Of a DNA stretch of 32,224 nucleotides, positions 23,259-31,802 are shown one piece after another (the stretch's first letter is position 1; the number at the start of each line of letters is the position of its first letter). This DNA comes from Rhodobacter sp. (lineage in GTDB: Bacteria > Pseudomonadota > Alphaproteobacteria > Rhodobacterales > Rhodobacteraceae). The translations under genes and the position numbers were made by a program. The stretch spans positions 6,476 to 38,699 of the forward strand of contig JAPOUP010000245.1 in assembly GCA_026708635.1 (NCBI GenBank). Direction: 5' to 3'. The notes beneath the pieces were generated by a model that was given only the letters and a program-made list of their open reading frames with translations, was not told the origin of the DNA and did no database searches.

Positions 23259-24791
23259 ATGAAGGACACCGCGATACTCGGGATCGATATCGGGACGTCG
23301 AGCTGCAAGGCCATAGCGGTGGGCCGGGACGGCGCGTTACTCGCTAGCGCAACCGTCGGCTATCCGCTTTCCATACCGCGCGAGGGTTGGAGTGAACAGA
23401 ATCCGGACGATTGGATCAAGGGCGCCGGGATGGCCATCGCCGAGGTTACGGGCGCAATCGGCTCGACGGACGTCACCGCCATTGGCCTGACCGGACAGAT
23501 GCACGGCCTGACGCCCCTGGACAGGGATCTAGGCGTTATCCGCCCGGCAATTCTCTGGAACGATCAACGTACGGAAGCCGAGTGCCAGCAGATCACCGAG
23601 GCGGCGGGCGGCCTGGAAGGGCTGCTGGGGATGACGGGTAACCCAATGTTGCCGGGATATACCGGTGGCAAGATCGTCTGGATGCGCAATCATGAACCGC
23701 GGAACTTTGAGCGAATGGCCCACGCCCTCAATCCCAAGGACTATCTGCGCCTGAAACTGACCGGCGAGATTGCGACGGAAGTTTCCGATGCCTCCGGAAC
23801 CGGTCTGTTCGACGTGGCGAACCGCCGCTGGTCCAGCCCACTCCTGGAAAAAACCGGGATCGACGCCGCGCTGCTGCCGAGGTGCACTGAATCCCAGGAG
23901 ATTTCGGGGACGGTCAGCAAACTGGGCGCCGAATTGTTCGGCGTCGCCGCGGAAACGCCGGTCGTCGGCGGCGGTGGCGATGCGGTGATCCAGACGATCG
24001 GCTCGGGCATTGTATCGGCCAATATGCTGCAAACAACGATCGGGACCGCCGGCATTGTCGCGACCGCCCTCGACGGCACACCTCCCAATCCGGACGGGCG
24101 ACTGCAGCTCTTCTGCAACGTTGCGGAGGACCTCTGGCACTGCATGGGCGTATCGCTGAATGCGGGCGGGGCGTTTTCCTGGCTGCGATCGGTGCTTGCG
24201 GGGACGGGGGGTCCCGACGGCGGGAACGTCGACTTCGGGGCGTTGGTGGAACGGGCCGAGGCCGCCCCTCCCGGCAGCCAGGGCCTGCTCTTCCTTCCCT
24301 ACCTTTGGGGGGAGCGATGTCCGTGGCCGGATCCGTCGGCGCGCGCGGCTTTCGTCGGTTTGACGGCCGGACATGGCGACAGTCACCTCATCCGTGCCCT
24401 CCTGGAGGGTGTCGTGTTCGCGCTGGCCGATATGGCCTCCCTGATGACCGAAATGGGGCTCGGTGAAGTCGCTCGGATACACACTTCCGGAGGGGGCAGT
24501 TCCGCCTCGCTCTGGAACCAGATTCAGGCCGATGTGTTCGGTGCGAAAGTCGCGACCGCGCGCGGAGCGGCGGAAGGCGCGGCATACGGCGCCGCGCTGG
24601 TGGCCGGGCTAGGCACCGGCGTCTGGGATACACCTGAGGACGTGGCGGCGCTCTGCACCATCGAAGGGCGATGGGAGCCGGACGCCGGAAACGCCGCGGT
24701 CTACAGGGAGATGCTGTCTATCTACCAAGAGCTGTATATCGCGCTAAGGCCGGCCTTTCGCCGGCTTCGCGATCGAAGCTCCGCCATCTGA
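23259..24791 (+). CDS. xylB: Xylulokinase-type FGGY sugar kinase
   Basis: A 510-residue FGGY kinase. It starts MKDTAILGIDIGTSSCKAIA, an N-terminal phosphate-binding loop. WSEQNPDDWIKG and AIGLTGQMHGLTPLD (the QMHG signature is typical of xylulokinase), then AILWNDQRTEAECQQI. The second domain has VVGGGGDAVIQTIGSGIV with the likely catalytic Asp, TTIGTAGIVATAL, and IHTSGGGSSASLWNQIQADV. It phosphorylates xylulose or a close ketose. The start at 23259 is two bases after the ALDH stop, with GAGGAGG inside the ALDH end as the ribosome-binding site. A longer in-frame version starting at 23148 is rejected. It works with the RpiA and SDR downstream in pentose/polyol use. Confidence 0.93.
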   Translation: MKDTAILGIDIGTSSCKAIAVGRDGALLASATVGYPLSIPREGWSEQNPDDWIKGAGMAIAEVTGAIGSTDVTAIGLTGQMHGLTPLDRDLGVIRPAILWNDQRTEAECQQITEAAGGLEGLLGMTGNPMLPGYTGGKIVWMRNHEPRNFERMAHALNPKDYLRLKLTGEIATEVSDASGTGLFDVANRRWSSPLLEKTGIDAALLPRCTESQEISGTVSKLGAELFGVAAETPVVGGGGDAVIQTIGSGIVSANMLQTTIGTAGIVATALDGTPPNPDGRLQLFCNVAEDLWHCMGVSLNAGGAFSWLRSVLAGTGGPDGGNVDFGALVERAEAAPPGSQGLLFLPYLWGERCPWPDPSARAAFVGLTAGHGDSHLIRALLEGVVFALADMASLMTEMGLGEVARIHTSGGGSSASLWNQIQADVFGAKVATARGAAEGAAYGAALVAGLGTGVWDTPEDVAALCTIEGRWEPDAGNAAVYREMLSIYQELYIALRPAFRRLRDRSSAI

Positions 24792-24843
24792 GCATGTGGA
24801 TCGACCGCATTGCCGCCCAATATTCGAACCTCTCGAGGACATG

Positions 24844-25575
24844 ATGCTGTCACAGGATGAAGCCAAAATACTTGCGGGTAAGCGGGTGATCGACGAATTT
24901 GTTCGCGACGGCATGAAACTTGGACTTGGATCCGGAACGACTTCGCATTTCTTTGTCCGGGAGCTCGGCCGCCGCGTCGCGGACGGCCTTTCCGTTACGG
25001 CGACCGCGACGTCTCGTAGCACGATCGATGTCGCCGCCGAAGTCGGCATAGAGATCACCGACATCAATGACATTGGCGAAATCGACCTGACGGTCGACGG
25101 CCCCGACGAAATCGATCGCGAGTTCAGGATGATCAAGGGTGGCGGCGCCTGTTTGCTTTGGGAGAAAATCGTCGCTCACGCCTCGCGCAGGATGATTACC
25201 ATCTGCGATGAGAGCAAGATTGTGGACGTGCTTGGCCGGTTTCCGCTGCCCGTGGAAGTGGTACGGTTCGGCTGGCGTCAAACACGGCGGTCAATTGGCG
25301 ATGCGCTCCATAGGTACGGTATTTCGGGCGCGGTCGTGAGCCTGCGGGGCGATGACGGACCTGTCATCACCGACAGCGGCAATTTCATCCTGGATTGCGG
25401 CTGCGGCCAAATCGACGATCCGGAAGGGCTCGAGGCGGCGCTCAACATGATCCCCGGTGTAGTCGAGAACGGTCTCTTCACAAGGGAATCCGACGGTATG
25501 GTGGTTGGCGCATTCGAAGGCGGTTCGTACGTTGCGCTGAGGAAGGAAGGCAATGGAAAAGCGATAGCTTCATGA
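24844..25575 (+). CDS. rpiA: Ribose-5-phosphate isomerase A, divergent form
   Basis: About 243 residues, starting MLSQDEAKILAGKRVIDEFV. It keeps the RpiA order of motifs in altered form: LGLGSGTTSHFFVRELGRRV (usual GLGTGSTA), DLTVDGPDEIDREF (usual DxAFDGADEVD), MIKGGGACLLWEKIVAHAS (usual KGGGGALLREKI), ITICDESKIVDVLGRFPLPV and NFILDCGCGQIDDPEGLE (usual GNxIxD). It would interconvert ribose-5-phosphate and ribulose-5-phosphate or a related pair. The ATG at 24844 has GAGG five bases upstream; another ATG sits three bases before it. The stop overlaps the SDR start (ATGA). The altered motifs and operon context suggest a pathway-specific paralogue; a housekeeping copy probably lies elsewhere. Confidence 0.88.
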   Translation: MLSQDEAKILAGKRVIDEFVRDGMKLGLGSGTTSHFFVRELGRRVADGLSVTATATSRSTIDVAAEVGIEITDINDIGEIDLTVDGPDEIDREFRMIKGGGACLLWEKIVAHASRRMITICDESKIVDVLGRFPLPVEVVRFGWRQTRRSIGDALHRYGISGAVVSLRGDDGPVITDSGNFILDCGCGQIDDPEGLEAALNMIPGVVENGLFTRESDGMVVGAFEGGSYVALRKEGNGKAIAS

Positions 25576-26348
25576 TTTTGGAAAAGTTTTCCATGGAGGA
25601 CCGGACTGCGGTGATTACTGGCGGCGCCCGGGGGATCGGTGCCGCAACCGCCGGCGCACTTGGCGAAGCCGGGGCCCACGTAGTCCTCACGGACATCGAT
25701 GCGGCGGCTGCGGAAGCGACCGTGTCCGCGCTGCGGGCCGACGGGTTAACCGCCGAGGCCGCCCATCTCGATGTCACCGACAGCGGTGCGGTGAACGCAC
25801 TCGCCGACGAATTGAACGAGCGTTTGGGCGGTGTCGATGTCCTGGTCAACAATGCTGGCATCGCCGAGTCGAATGTACCGGCGGAAAAGACCAGCGACCG
25901 ACATTGGCGGCGCCACTTTGACATCAATCTGGATGCGGTGTTCTGGTGCGCGCGCGCCTTTGGAAAGGGAATGCTGGCAAGGGGTCGCGGCTCTATTGTC
26001 AATATTGGGTCGATGTCGGGGATCATTGCAAACCGACCCCAGCCGCAATCGTTCTACAATGCGTCGAAGGCCGGCGTGCACATGCTTACGAAGTCTCTTG
26101 CCGCGGAATGGGCGGCGAGGGGGGTTCGGGTCAATGCCGTTGCGCCCACATACATCAATACGCCATTGGTAAAGGCGGTTCTCGCTGGCGATCCCGAAAT
26201 GACGGACGTTTGGCTTGATATGACGCCATCCCATAGGATCGGGGAGCCTGAGGAGGTTGCCGCAGTCGTTCTGTTTCTGGCCTGCGACGCCTCGAGTTTG
26301 CTGACCGGTTCGATTGTGGTCGCGGACGGTGGTTACACGTGCTGGTAG
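25572..26348 (+). CDS. Short-chain dehydrogenase, polyol (galactitol-type) dehydrogenase-like
   Basis: A 258-residue classical SDR. The cofactor motif is AVITGGARGIGAATAGALGE with an acidic residue after beta-2 (LTDID), which favours NAD. NNAG (about 93-96), Ser about 147 (VNIGSMSGIIANRPQ) and Tyr/Lys about 162/166 (FYNASKAG) form the catalytic set. The GSMSGxIxNRPQ segment, WLDMTPSHRIGEPEE and the end VVADGGYTCW resemble the galactitol/polyol dehydrogenase of Rhodobacter, as I remember it. It would oxidise a sugar alcohol to a ketose for the kinase upstream. The ATG overlaps the rpiA stop. A longer in-frame version starting at 25395 lies inside rpiA and is rejected. Confidence 0.9.
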   Translation: MILEKFSMEDRTAVITGGARGIGAATAGALGEAGAHVVLTDIDAAAAEATVSALRADGLTAEAAHLDVTDSGAVNALADELNERLGGVDVLVNNAGIAESNVPAEKTSDRHWRRHFDINLDAVFWCARAFGKGMLARGRGSIVNIGSMSGIIANRPQPQSFYNASKAGVHMLTKSLAAEWAARGVRVNAVAPTYINTPLVKAVLAGDPEMTDVWLDMTPSHRIGEPEEVAAVVLFLACDASSLLTGSIVVADGGYTCW

Positions 26349-26430
26349 CGGGCCCGATGCGCTAGCCGCTTTTCGGAGCCGTGGGTTGGCGGCTGTGAGA
26401 CCCGTCCTCCCAGCCGGCCCAAACACAACA

Positions 26431-27398
26431 CTAGAGGACAATTGCCTTGAAGATATCGTCTTCAGGTCCGAATTCATCCATCAGCAGGCCGTACAGGTCT
26501 TCCTTGAACTGGCGCGCCTCTTCGACGAGATCCCGGTAGACCTGCGTATTCAGTCCCTCATCCCCGGGCAGTTCAAGCGCGGCGCGCCTGTCGCCGTCGT
26601 TCAGACAATCCAGAAACACCGCATAGCGTGACAGCGGAAGATCCATCTCGTCACCGAATATCGTCCGCAGCCGGGCGATCGGCCATATGGCTAACAGATT
26701 CCCTAGCTTCCGGCGTTTCTCGGCAACCGCGAGATCCCTGGTCTGGCTCACCGCGGCAACCCCGCCGACATAGAGAAGTATGCGTGAGAACCTGAGTTTC
26801 ATGAGCCTGACCGCCCTGGGCTTGGCCGCATCCGCTGTCTTGTGCTCGAAATCCACGCAAATCGTCCGCCAGTAGCGGATGATGTCGTTCAGAAGGAACA
26901 TGCACAGCTTGCCGTCACCAAGACCATCAGCGACGTAACCCTCGATCAGCCGGTCGCGCGTACGCTCGAACATCGTCCTGTTATGGATCCACTCCCCCTC
27001 AAGCAGGAACAGCATGCGACGGGTGATGAACTCGTTCGTGTCATCGCCGCCGCCGATCGTATCTACAAGCCTGTCGACTCCCAGAGGTTTCTCGAACACG
27101 CCTCCGGAGGCGGGCATTGATAGACCGTCCTTCTCCAGGCGCCGACCTCCAGGCGCCGACGGTATGCTTGCTGAGCCTCCCGCGTCTCATCGTCTGTTTC
27201 TTTGCCGTCGAACAGAAAGAAGAGATCGACATCCGAGCCTCTGGTGCATTCGCGCCGCGCGACACTGCCGTTGACGCCGATCAGATGGTTCCTGTCTCCG
27301 GCAAACATCTCCTGCGCGATGTCGCGCATCAGGTTCAGCTGACGCGTGGATTCGGCTTCGCATCCGGAAAGGATCCGGGACCGGTCGTCACTGTCCAT
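26431..27398 (-). pseudogene. Nucleotidyltransferase-fold protein split by a 14-bp tandem duplication
   Basis: The first part (ATG at 27398) reads LIGVNGSVARRECTRGSDVD and LFFLFDG, an NTase active site: Gly-Ser about 44-45 and the Asp pair about 56/58. It then runs into a frameshift. The second part continues in another frame as DGLSMPASGGVFEKPLGVDR, GGGDDTNEFITRRMLFLLEG and a long helical region (NDIIRYWRTICVDFEHKT) to the TAG at 26431. The break coincides with an exact 14-bp tandem repeat (27133-27160). Deleting one copy gives a single 317-residue frame reading AYRRRLEKDGLSMPASGG. The start overlaps the stop of the HD gene by 11 bases, so they are an operon pair. The family resembles DUF294-like NTases; its target is unknown. 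Confidence 0.8.
27133..27160. repeat. Exact 14-bp tandem duplication
   Basis: CTCCAGGCGCCGAC occurs twice without a gap (27133-27146 and 27147-27160) inside the nucleotidyltransferase gene. The unit is not a multiple of three, so it shifts the frame by two. The perfect identity suggests a recent slippage event, a phase switch, or an assembly or sequencing error. Confidence 0.95.
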
Positions 27399-28470
27399 AA
27401 CCCTGTCCTTCGACGAGTTGCCCGAGCTTCACGGAACGGCAGTCACGGGTCTGCCTGTAGCGCGCGAAGATATCGTCGTTGTCGACTAGGTCGACCCTGT
27501 CGTCCACGAAGAACTTCCGGTCACTGACCGTCACGTCGACGTCCAACCAAGACCTTGGCAGCCGCGACTGCAGGTCGTCCCCGCATACAGGCACGATTTC
27601 CAGATACCTGAAGAGATCGGGATGGGCCTTCCTGAAACCTCTCCCCGTCTTCAGGAAGTCGTCCGGTCCGAACCGTTCGGGGCAGGTCGCCATGTAGGAC
27701 TGGGCAACGGCATCGAGCCGCCGCCCCAGCGGGGCATTGATCGCCAGACCGTAGACGCTGTCCTTCAGCAACCAGAAGTCGTCGAAGTCGTTCCTCGGCG
27801 GGCGGCCGGACGTCGCCCACCGCCTGACGGCGGCGCCGAACGCCGGCCCGCGCCCCAGCCCCAGGAAGGCCCGACACCGCGAAATGCCTTCCAGCGTGTC
27901 GATGTTGATCGGCGCGGAGAAAAGGAATGAATGGTCACCGATGTCCTCCCCGTCGATCAAGGCAAGCACCTCCTCGCAGCCGACGCCGCAACGTTCCAAG
28001 ACATCCCGGATTTCCGGACCGAACCGGGTCGTCCCCTCGATGACCGCGCGCGTCATGCGATGATGGTCCATGCCGAACCGTTCCTTGAAAACGGGTTCTA
28101 ACGTGTGTGACAGCGGGCCATGCCCGACATCATGGAGCAGGGCCGCGCAGACGAGCGTTCTCCGTTCCCTCCCACCCATGCCGGCATGAAGGGCGTAGAC
28201 CTCGGCCAGCCTGGCCACACCTATGGAATGCTCCCGACGGTTGTGGCGCCTCCTGTGGGGATCCCTGCCTGATCCCCGTCTCAGCGCATAGTCGATCGCA
28301 CCAAGGAATCCGATGCCCGCCAGCCGTTTCAGGGGCTTGGTTTCCAGAAGCGCCTGCGCGACCTCCTCGGAAAGACCGACGTCCTCGCCGGACCGGAAGG
28401 TCGGCGCCGCTTCGGCCATGTCCTTCAATGCGGGTGCATAGGGCAGTTGCGGCTGCATGCCGACTTCCAT
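27388..28470 (-). CDS. HD-domain phosphohydrolase (dGTPase/SAMHD1-like)
   Basis: About 360 residues, starting MEVGMQPQLPYAPALKDMAE. The HD metal site is visible in order: RREHSIGVARLAEVYALHAG (His about 81), LVCAALLHDVGHGPLSHTLE (His-Asp about 113-114, with the following His pair), and later INIDTLEGISRCRAFLGL with an Asp in the position of the last HD ligand. GHGPLSHTLE is typical of the dNTP triphosphohydrolase/SAMHD1-like group. It may hydrolyse dNTPs or another nucleotide. The start is uncertain: ATG at 28470 (GGAAAAG upstream) or at 28458 (GGAAG upstream); I reject the open extension to 28692. It is translated with the downstream nucleotidyltransferase. Homologues of such HD enzymes act in phage defence, so a defence role is a reasonable inference. 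Confidence 0.8.
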   Translation of the reverse strand: MEVGMQPQLPYAPALKDMAEAAPTFRSGEDVGLSEEVAQALLETKPLKRLAGIGFLGAIDYALRRGSGRDPHRRRHNRREHSIGVARLAEVYALHAGMGGRERRTLVCAALLHDVGHGPLSHTLEPVFKERFGMDHHRMTRAVIEGTTRFGPEIRDVLERCGVGCEEVLALIDGEDIGDHSFLFSAPINIDTLEGISRCRAFLGLGRGPAFGAAVRRWATSGRPPRNDFDDFWLLKDSVYGLAINAPLGRRLDAVAQSYMATCPERFGPDDFLKTGRGFRKAHPDLFRYLEIVPVCGDDLQSRLPRSWLDVDVTVSDRKFFVDDRVDLVDNDDIFARYRQTRDCRSVKLGQLVEGQGYGQ

Positions 28471-28666
28471 CCGCTTTTCCGGTTTCCGCTCCCGAAGCGA
28501 ACGCCCAGCCCTTGCGGCCTCGGGATGCCGCGCTGAAGCGGCTTCATTCCCTTCGAACCCGAGCCTATGCGGGGTTCGTGAAATGCGCAAGCCAAGGACG
28601 ACCTTCGGCACCAATTCCCCCCAAAACATGGCTTCCCGCCGACCGACGGTCGTTCCGGGCGGACGC

Positions 28667-29150
28667 ATGACCCTGCAGGTCGACGCGCGCACGGCTGATG
28701 ACTGGACGGGCTACCCAGAGTTCCGGAGTTTCGGCGGGACCGGTCCCGACACCGCCCGCGAGGCGCTGCGCTGGTACGAGCTGCGCCGACGGATCGAGGA
28801 CCGCCGCCTCGACCACGACGACGACCTGGGGAAGTGCCTCGCCTTCGACGCCATCACTGCCTTTCGGGTCTGGGACCTGGCGCACCTGGCCCGAGAGAGG
28901 CCGGACGACCCGGCCACATGGGACGTCACGTAGGACGACATCCGCGCGCTCCGGGCGCTCGGCACCCATCACGGCTTCAGCGTCGCCCGGGTTCCACCCG
29001 TCCAGGCACCAGCCCCTCCCCGGCACGCGGAAGCTCTGGTAAGGCGTGAGGTTCCTGTCCGGCGCCGTCACCGCCATCCAGGCGATGCGGGACTGGGAAG
29101 GGAGCGAAACGGAGAGGACCAGGGGCCGCAGGCAGACCCCGGCGGAGGTG
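28667..29150 (+). pseudogene. IS4/Tn5-like transposase C-terminal remnant
   Basis: The frame from 28667 reads EALRWYELRRRIEDRRLDHD, then KCLAFDAITAFRVWDLAHLA and RERPDDPATWDVT, up to a TAG at 28931-28933; the sequence DDIRALRALGTHHGF continues after it. A shifted frame then gives GFHPSRHQPLPGTRKLW, a TAA at 29040-29042, and GVRFLSGAVTAIQAMRDWEG. These match the C-terminal half of IS4-family (IS50 group) transposases (RIEDRRLDxADDLRKCLAFDA... GFIPSKRQPLPGTKKLWQGY). About 15 residues seem lost between two copies of RIE. The N-terminal DDE parts are absent and no terminal repeats are seen. It is an old, inactive relic. Confidence 0.72.
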
Positions 29151-29194
29151 CTGGTCCGCGAGGACCGCGACCGCGGCCATCGCGACGACTACTG

Positions 29195-29458
29195 ATGCGC
29201 TTCGTGGTCGATGCCAGCGTGGCGGTCAAGCTGCTGGTCGACGAGCCAGACTCGGGTGCCGCGCGGGAACTGGCGGCCAGCGGACAGGAGCTGCACGCAC
29301 CGCGACTGATGGTTGCCGAGGTCGCCAATGCGCTGTGGCGCAAGGCGCGGGCAGGTCAGATCGAGCGCGCCGAAGCCGGCACCGCCATGGCCCTGCTCAC
29401 TGACATGCCGATGCGCTGGAACGACGACGAGACCGTGGGCGCGGGGTTCGGTCTATGA
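29195..29458 (+). pseudogene. vapC: Truncated VapC-type PIN-domain toxin
   Basis: An 87-residue frame beginning MRFVVDASVAVKLLVDEPDS, the PIN start with its first Asp (6), followed by HAPRLMVAEVANALWRKARA with the Glu (about 42). A full VapC has about 130 residues with further Asp residues near the end. Here the frame stops at 29458. In another frame the next codons read GSVYDARRK, recalling the VYDxLY motif with its Asp, so a frameshift or deletion ended the gene. The preceding frame ends RQTPAEVLVREDRDRGHRDD and overlaps the ATG by one base; this may be the tail of its antitoxin, now fused to the transposase remnant. Toxicity is unlikely. Confidence 0.7.
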
Positions 29459-29514
29459 CGCCCGGCGAAAGGCCGTTTCGGTTCATTCCGTTACGGACTC
29501 CGCAAACGCGCCGT

Positions 29515-30270
29515 TCAGTCCGCGGCGGGAATTCCAAGCCGCATGCATTCAAGTTGGGCGTCAAGCCCGCCATCCACGACAAGGTTCGCGCCTTTCATCC
29601 ACCCGCTCTCGGGTTTTGCGAGAAAGGCCGCCACCGCCGCGATTTCGTCGGCGGTCCCCGCACGACCGGCCAATGCCATGCCCCGGACGGCGCGTTCGCC
29701 GAAAGCTGTCATGAAATCATCGAGGATCCGCGTTTCAACCGCGGCCGGGCTTACGGTATTCGCGCGCAGACCGAGCGCGGCAAGTCGCGGCGTCTGTACC
29801 TTGGTCCAGACGATCAGCGCCTCCTTGGACAGATCGTAGCTGCGCACCGCATCGATGTTTTCCGCGGAAACGAATGTATCCACCTCGCCAGGGCCCGTCG
29901 CCTGAAACCGCCGCACTTGATCGAGATTTTCGCGCCACTTCGATCCGGCTTTCGACGCCATTGAAACGATGCTCCCGCCATTTGACATCGTCGGGATCAC
30001 CCTCTCCGTGAAACGCCGCAAACCGTGGTAATTCACGGTCAAGACACGGGCCTCATCGCCCTCGCGCGGCGGAAGGCCGGCGGCGTTCACCAGCGCGTCG
30101 AACCGGCCGTCGAACCGGAACGCGTCAATGGCGGACATATCGCTTAGGTCGAGCCTGCGACAATCCCCTTCCACCACGTCGACACCGATGATTTGGGCTC
30201 CCGCGTCCCGCAAAGCGGCGGCGGTCGCGGCCCCGATGCCGTTTGCCACACCCGTAACAAGCACACGCAT
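29515..30270 (-). CDS. Short-chain dehydrogenase, aromatic/coniferyl-alcohol-dehydrogenase-like
   Basis: A 251-residue SDR starting MRVLVTGVANGIGAATAAAL, with the cofactor loop TGVANGIG, an acidic GVDV after beta-2 (NAD likely), DALVNAAGLPP, GSIVSMASKAGSKWRENLDQ (catalytic Ser) and RSYDLSKEALIVWTKVQTPR (Tyr and Lys). The long loop between the Ser and Tyr regions and the SKEALIVW segment resemble coniferyl-alcohol dehydrogenase-type SDRs. The end LVVDGGLDA is typical. The start at 30270 overlaps the end of the monooxygenase gene; the in-frame extension to 30330 lies inside that gene and is rejected. With the FAD monooxygenase it suggests oxidation of a phenolic or aromatic substrate. The exact substrate is unknown. 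Confidence 0.87.
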   Translation of the reverse strand: MRVLVTGVANGIGAATAAALRDAGAQIIGVDVVEGDCRRLDLSDMSAIDAFRFDGRFDALVNAAGLPPREGDEARVLTVNYHGLRRFTERVIPTMSNGGSIVSMASKAGSKWRENLDQVRRFQATGPGEVDTFVSAENIDAVRSYDLSKEALIVWTKVQTPRLAALGLRANTVSPAAVETRILDDFMTAFGERAVRGMALAGRAGTADEIAAVAAFLAKPESGWMKGANLVVDGGLDAQLECMRLGIPAAD

Positions 30271-31799
30271 TATATTCTCCCGATCGCGCGGGACAGAACG
30301 TCTTCCGCCCGACACCGCGTTCCGGCCCACGCAACGAACGCATCCGGCCTGACAAGCACTCGTTCCGCGCCCCAGGCCGCGGCGGCTTCGCTCCCGACCC
30401 GCAGAACCCGCAACGGTACCCCAAGTCCGCGCGCGGCTTCCCCAAATCCGCCGTCATCACCAACCGTCAGAAGGGAAAACCCATCCTTGAGCGCGCCCCA
30501 GTCGAACCCCACCACCGGGCTTAGATGATGGCCCGCGCGCGCCGTGACCTGATGGTCCCCCAAGGCGCTTGGCGTCCCGGGCCCGCCGATGATCGCCGAC
30601 CCTTCGTAATTGGGCTCGAAGTTCCAGACCCCGGCACCGTCTCGGTGGCGTTCGGTCCAAACCTTTTCAAAGTCGTCATCCGCGGGGGAGTGCTTTGCGA
30701 AAAACGCCCGGTCGTCGTCAATGAAGCGTTCGATGAACTCCGATGCCGTCGTCGCGAAAACGGGCTGGCGTTCACCCGAGTAGCTTCCCAGCAGATCGGG
30801 CCCGCCCCAGCCCTCCAGCGCCGCCGAAAGCTTCCAGCCCAGGTTTCGGGCATCTTCGAAACCTGTATTGATGCCGTAGCCCCCATAGGGCGGATGGGAA
30901 TGCGCCGCGTCCCCGGCGATGAAAACGCGCCCGGTCCCATAGCTCTCGGCCACGGCCACTCGCAGATCCCAGAGCCCGACATAATCGAGAGTGAAGTCAA
31001 ACGTCTTGCCAACCGCGCGCGTCAGCATGGCCCGTGCGTCAACGATGTCGGTGGTGGTGCCATGCGGCACGGGCGCATGAAAAAACCAGCTCCGCCCATG
31101 ATCCACACGGCCGAAAAACTGCCAGTAGCCTTCGAAATCGGGATGCAGCACGCAGTAAAAGGCCTTGCCCGGGAAACGCTCCAGGAGCCCGTGAAGCTCC
31201 CCGGAGGTGAACACCAGAAGAGCCATCAACCGGCCATGATCGTTCAGCCGTTGCGGCAGGCCACTGGCCTCCCGGACCATGGAGCGGCTACCATCGCACC
31301 CGACGAGGTACCGGGCCTCCACGACGTCTTCGCGCCGGCTGCTGCGCTCCCGGACCCGCAGGCGCGCACCTGTCGCTGAGGTTTCCAGACCGATCCCTTC
31401 CCGTCCGTAACGGACGTCCAGGCTCGGAAGCTGGGCCGCCCTCCGGCGCAGAACGGCTTCCGTCGCGTATTGTGGCACCCGTACATTGGGCGCGGCGTAG
31501 AAATCTTTCACTTGGGCGCGATTCAGCCAATCGCAGTTCCAGCCCGACAGAAGGGTGCCATAGCTCGTCATGCCGCCAATTCCGGCACCCTTCGGTAGGG
31601 GGTGGACCGTCAGTAGTTCTTGCTGGCAACCCCATGCGGCGAAATGCTCGACGGTGCGCTGCGTTAGGTTCTGACCCTTCGGCACAGGCTGCGGCTCGTC
31701 ATGGCGCTCGATGACGGTAACCGTATGGCCGCGCTGGCCGAGGTCGATGGCCAAGGCCATGCCGACCGGCCCGCCTCCATTGATGACTACATCGGGCAC
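30270..31799 (-). CDS. FAD-dependent aromatic monooxygenase (PheA/TfdB-MhpA type)
   Basis: A 509-residue flavoprotein. It starts VVINGGGPVGMALAIDLGQR (dinucleotide-binding GxGxxG form), followed by VIERHDEPQPVPKGQNLTQR, YLVGCDGSRSMVREASGLPQ (the DG motif) and RVFIAGDAAHSHPPYGGYG, then NTGFEDARNLGWKLSAAL (the GD motif). This is group A flavin hydroxylase architecture, as in 3-(3-hydroxyphenyl)propionate or phenol hydroxylases. The C-terminal 120 residues (LSPVVGFDWGALKDGFSLLT, ERVLVRPDAFVAWAG) form the thioredoxin-like tail domain. The start is GTG at 31799, three bases after the stop of the aldehyde dehydrogenase remnant. The pair with the SDR suggests an aromatic catabolic operon; no ring-cleavage gene is in the window. 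Confidence 0.9.
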   Translation of the reverse strand: MPDVVINGGGPVGMALAIDLGQRGHTVTVIERHDEPQPVPKGQNLTQRTVEHFAAWGCQQELLTVHPLPKGAGIGGMTSYGTLLSGWNCDWLNRAQVKDFYAAPNVRVPQYATEAVLRRRAAQLPSLDVRYGREGIGLETSATGARLRVRERSSRREDVVEARYLVGCDGSRSMVREASGLPQRLNDHGRLMALLVFTSGELHGLLERFPGKAFYCVLHPDFEGYWQFFGRVDHGRSWFFHAPVPHGTTTDIVDARAMLTRAVGKTFDFTLDYVGLWDLRVAVAESYGTGRVFIAGDAAHSHPPYGGYGINTGFEDARNLGWKLSAALEGWGGPDLLGSYSGERQPVFATTASEFIERFIDDDRAFFAKHSPADDDFEKVWTERHRDGAGVWNFEPNYEGSAIIGGPGTPSALGDHQVTARAGHHLSPVVGFDWGALKDGFSLLTVGDDGGFGEAARGLGVPLRVLRVGSEAAAAWGAERVLVRPDAFVAWAGTRCRAEDVLSRAIGRI

Positions 31800-31802
31800 G
31801 TT

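Noticed and set aside
26349-26430. Bidirectional terminator between the SDR and nucleotidyltransferase genes
   Set aside because: AGCCGC and GCGGCT could pair across a 19-base loop, but the stem is short and no U-tract follows on either strand.
28457-28933. A 158-residue plus-strand gene starting opposite the HD gene
   Set aside because: Only the part after 28667 has homology (IS4-type transposase); the first 70 codons are antisense to the HD gene's upstream region.
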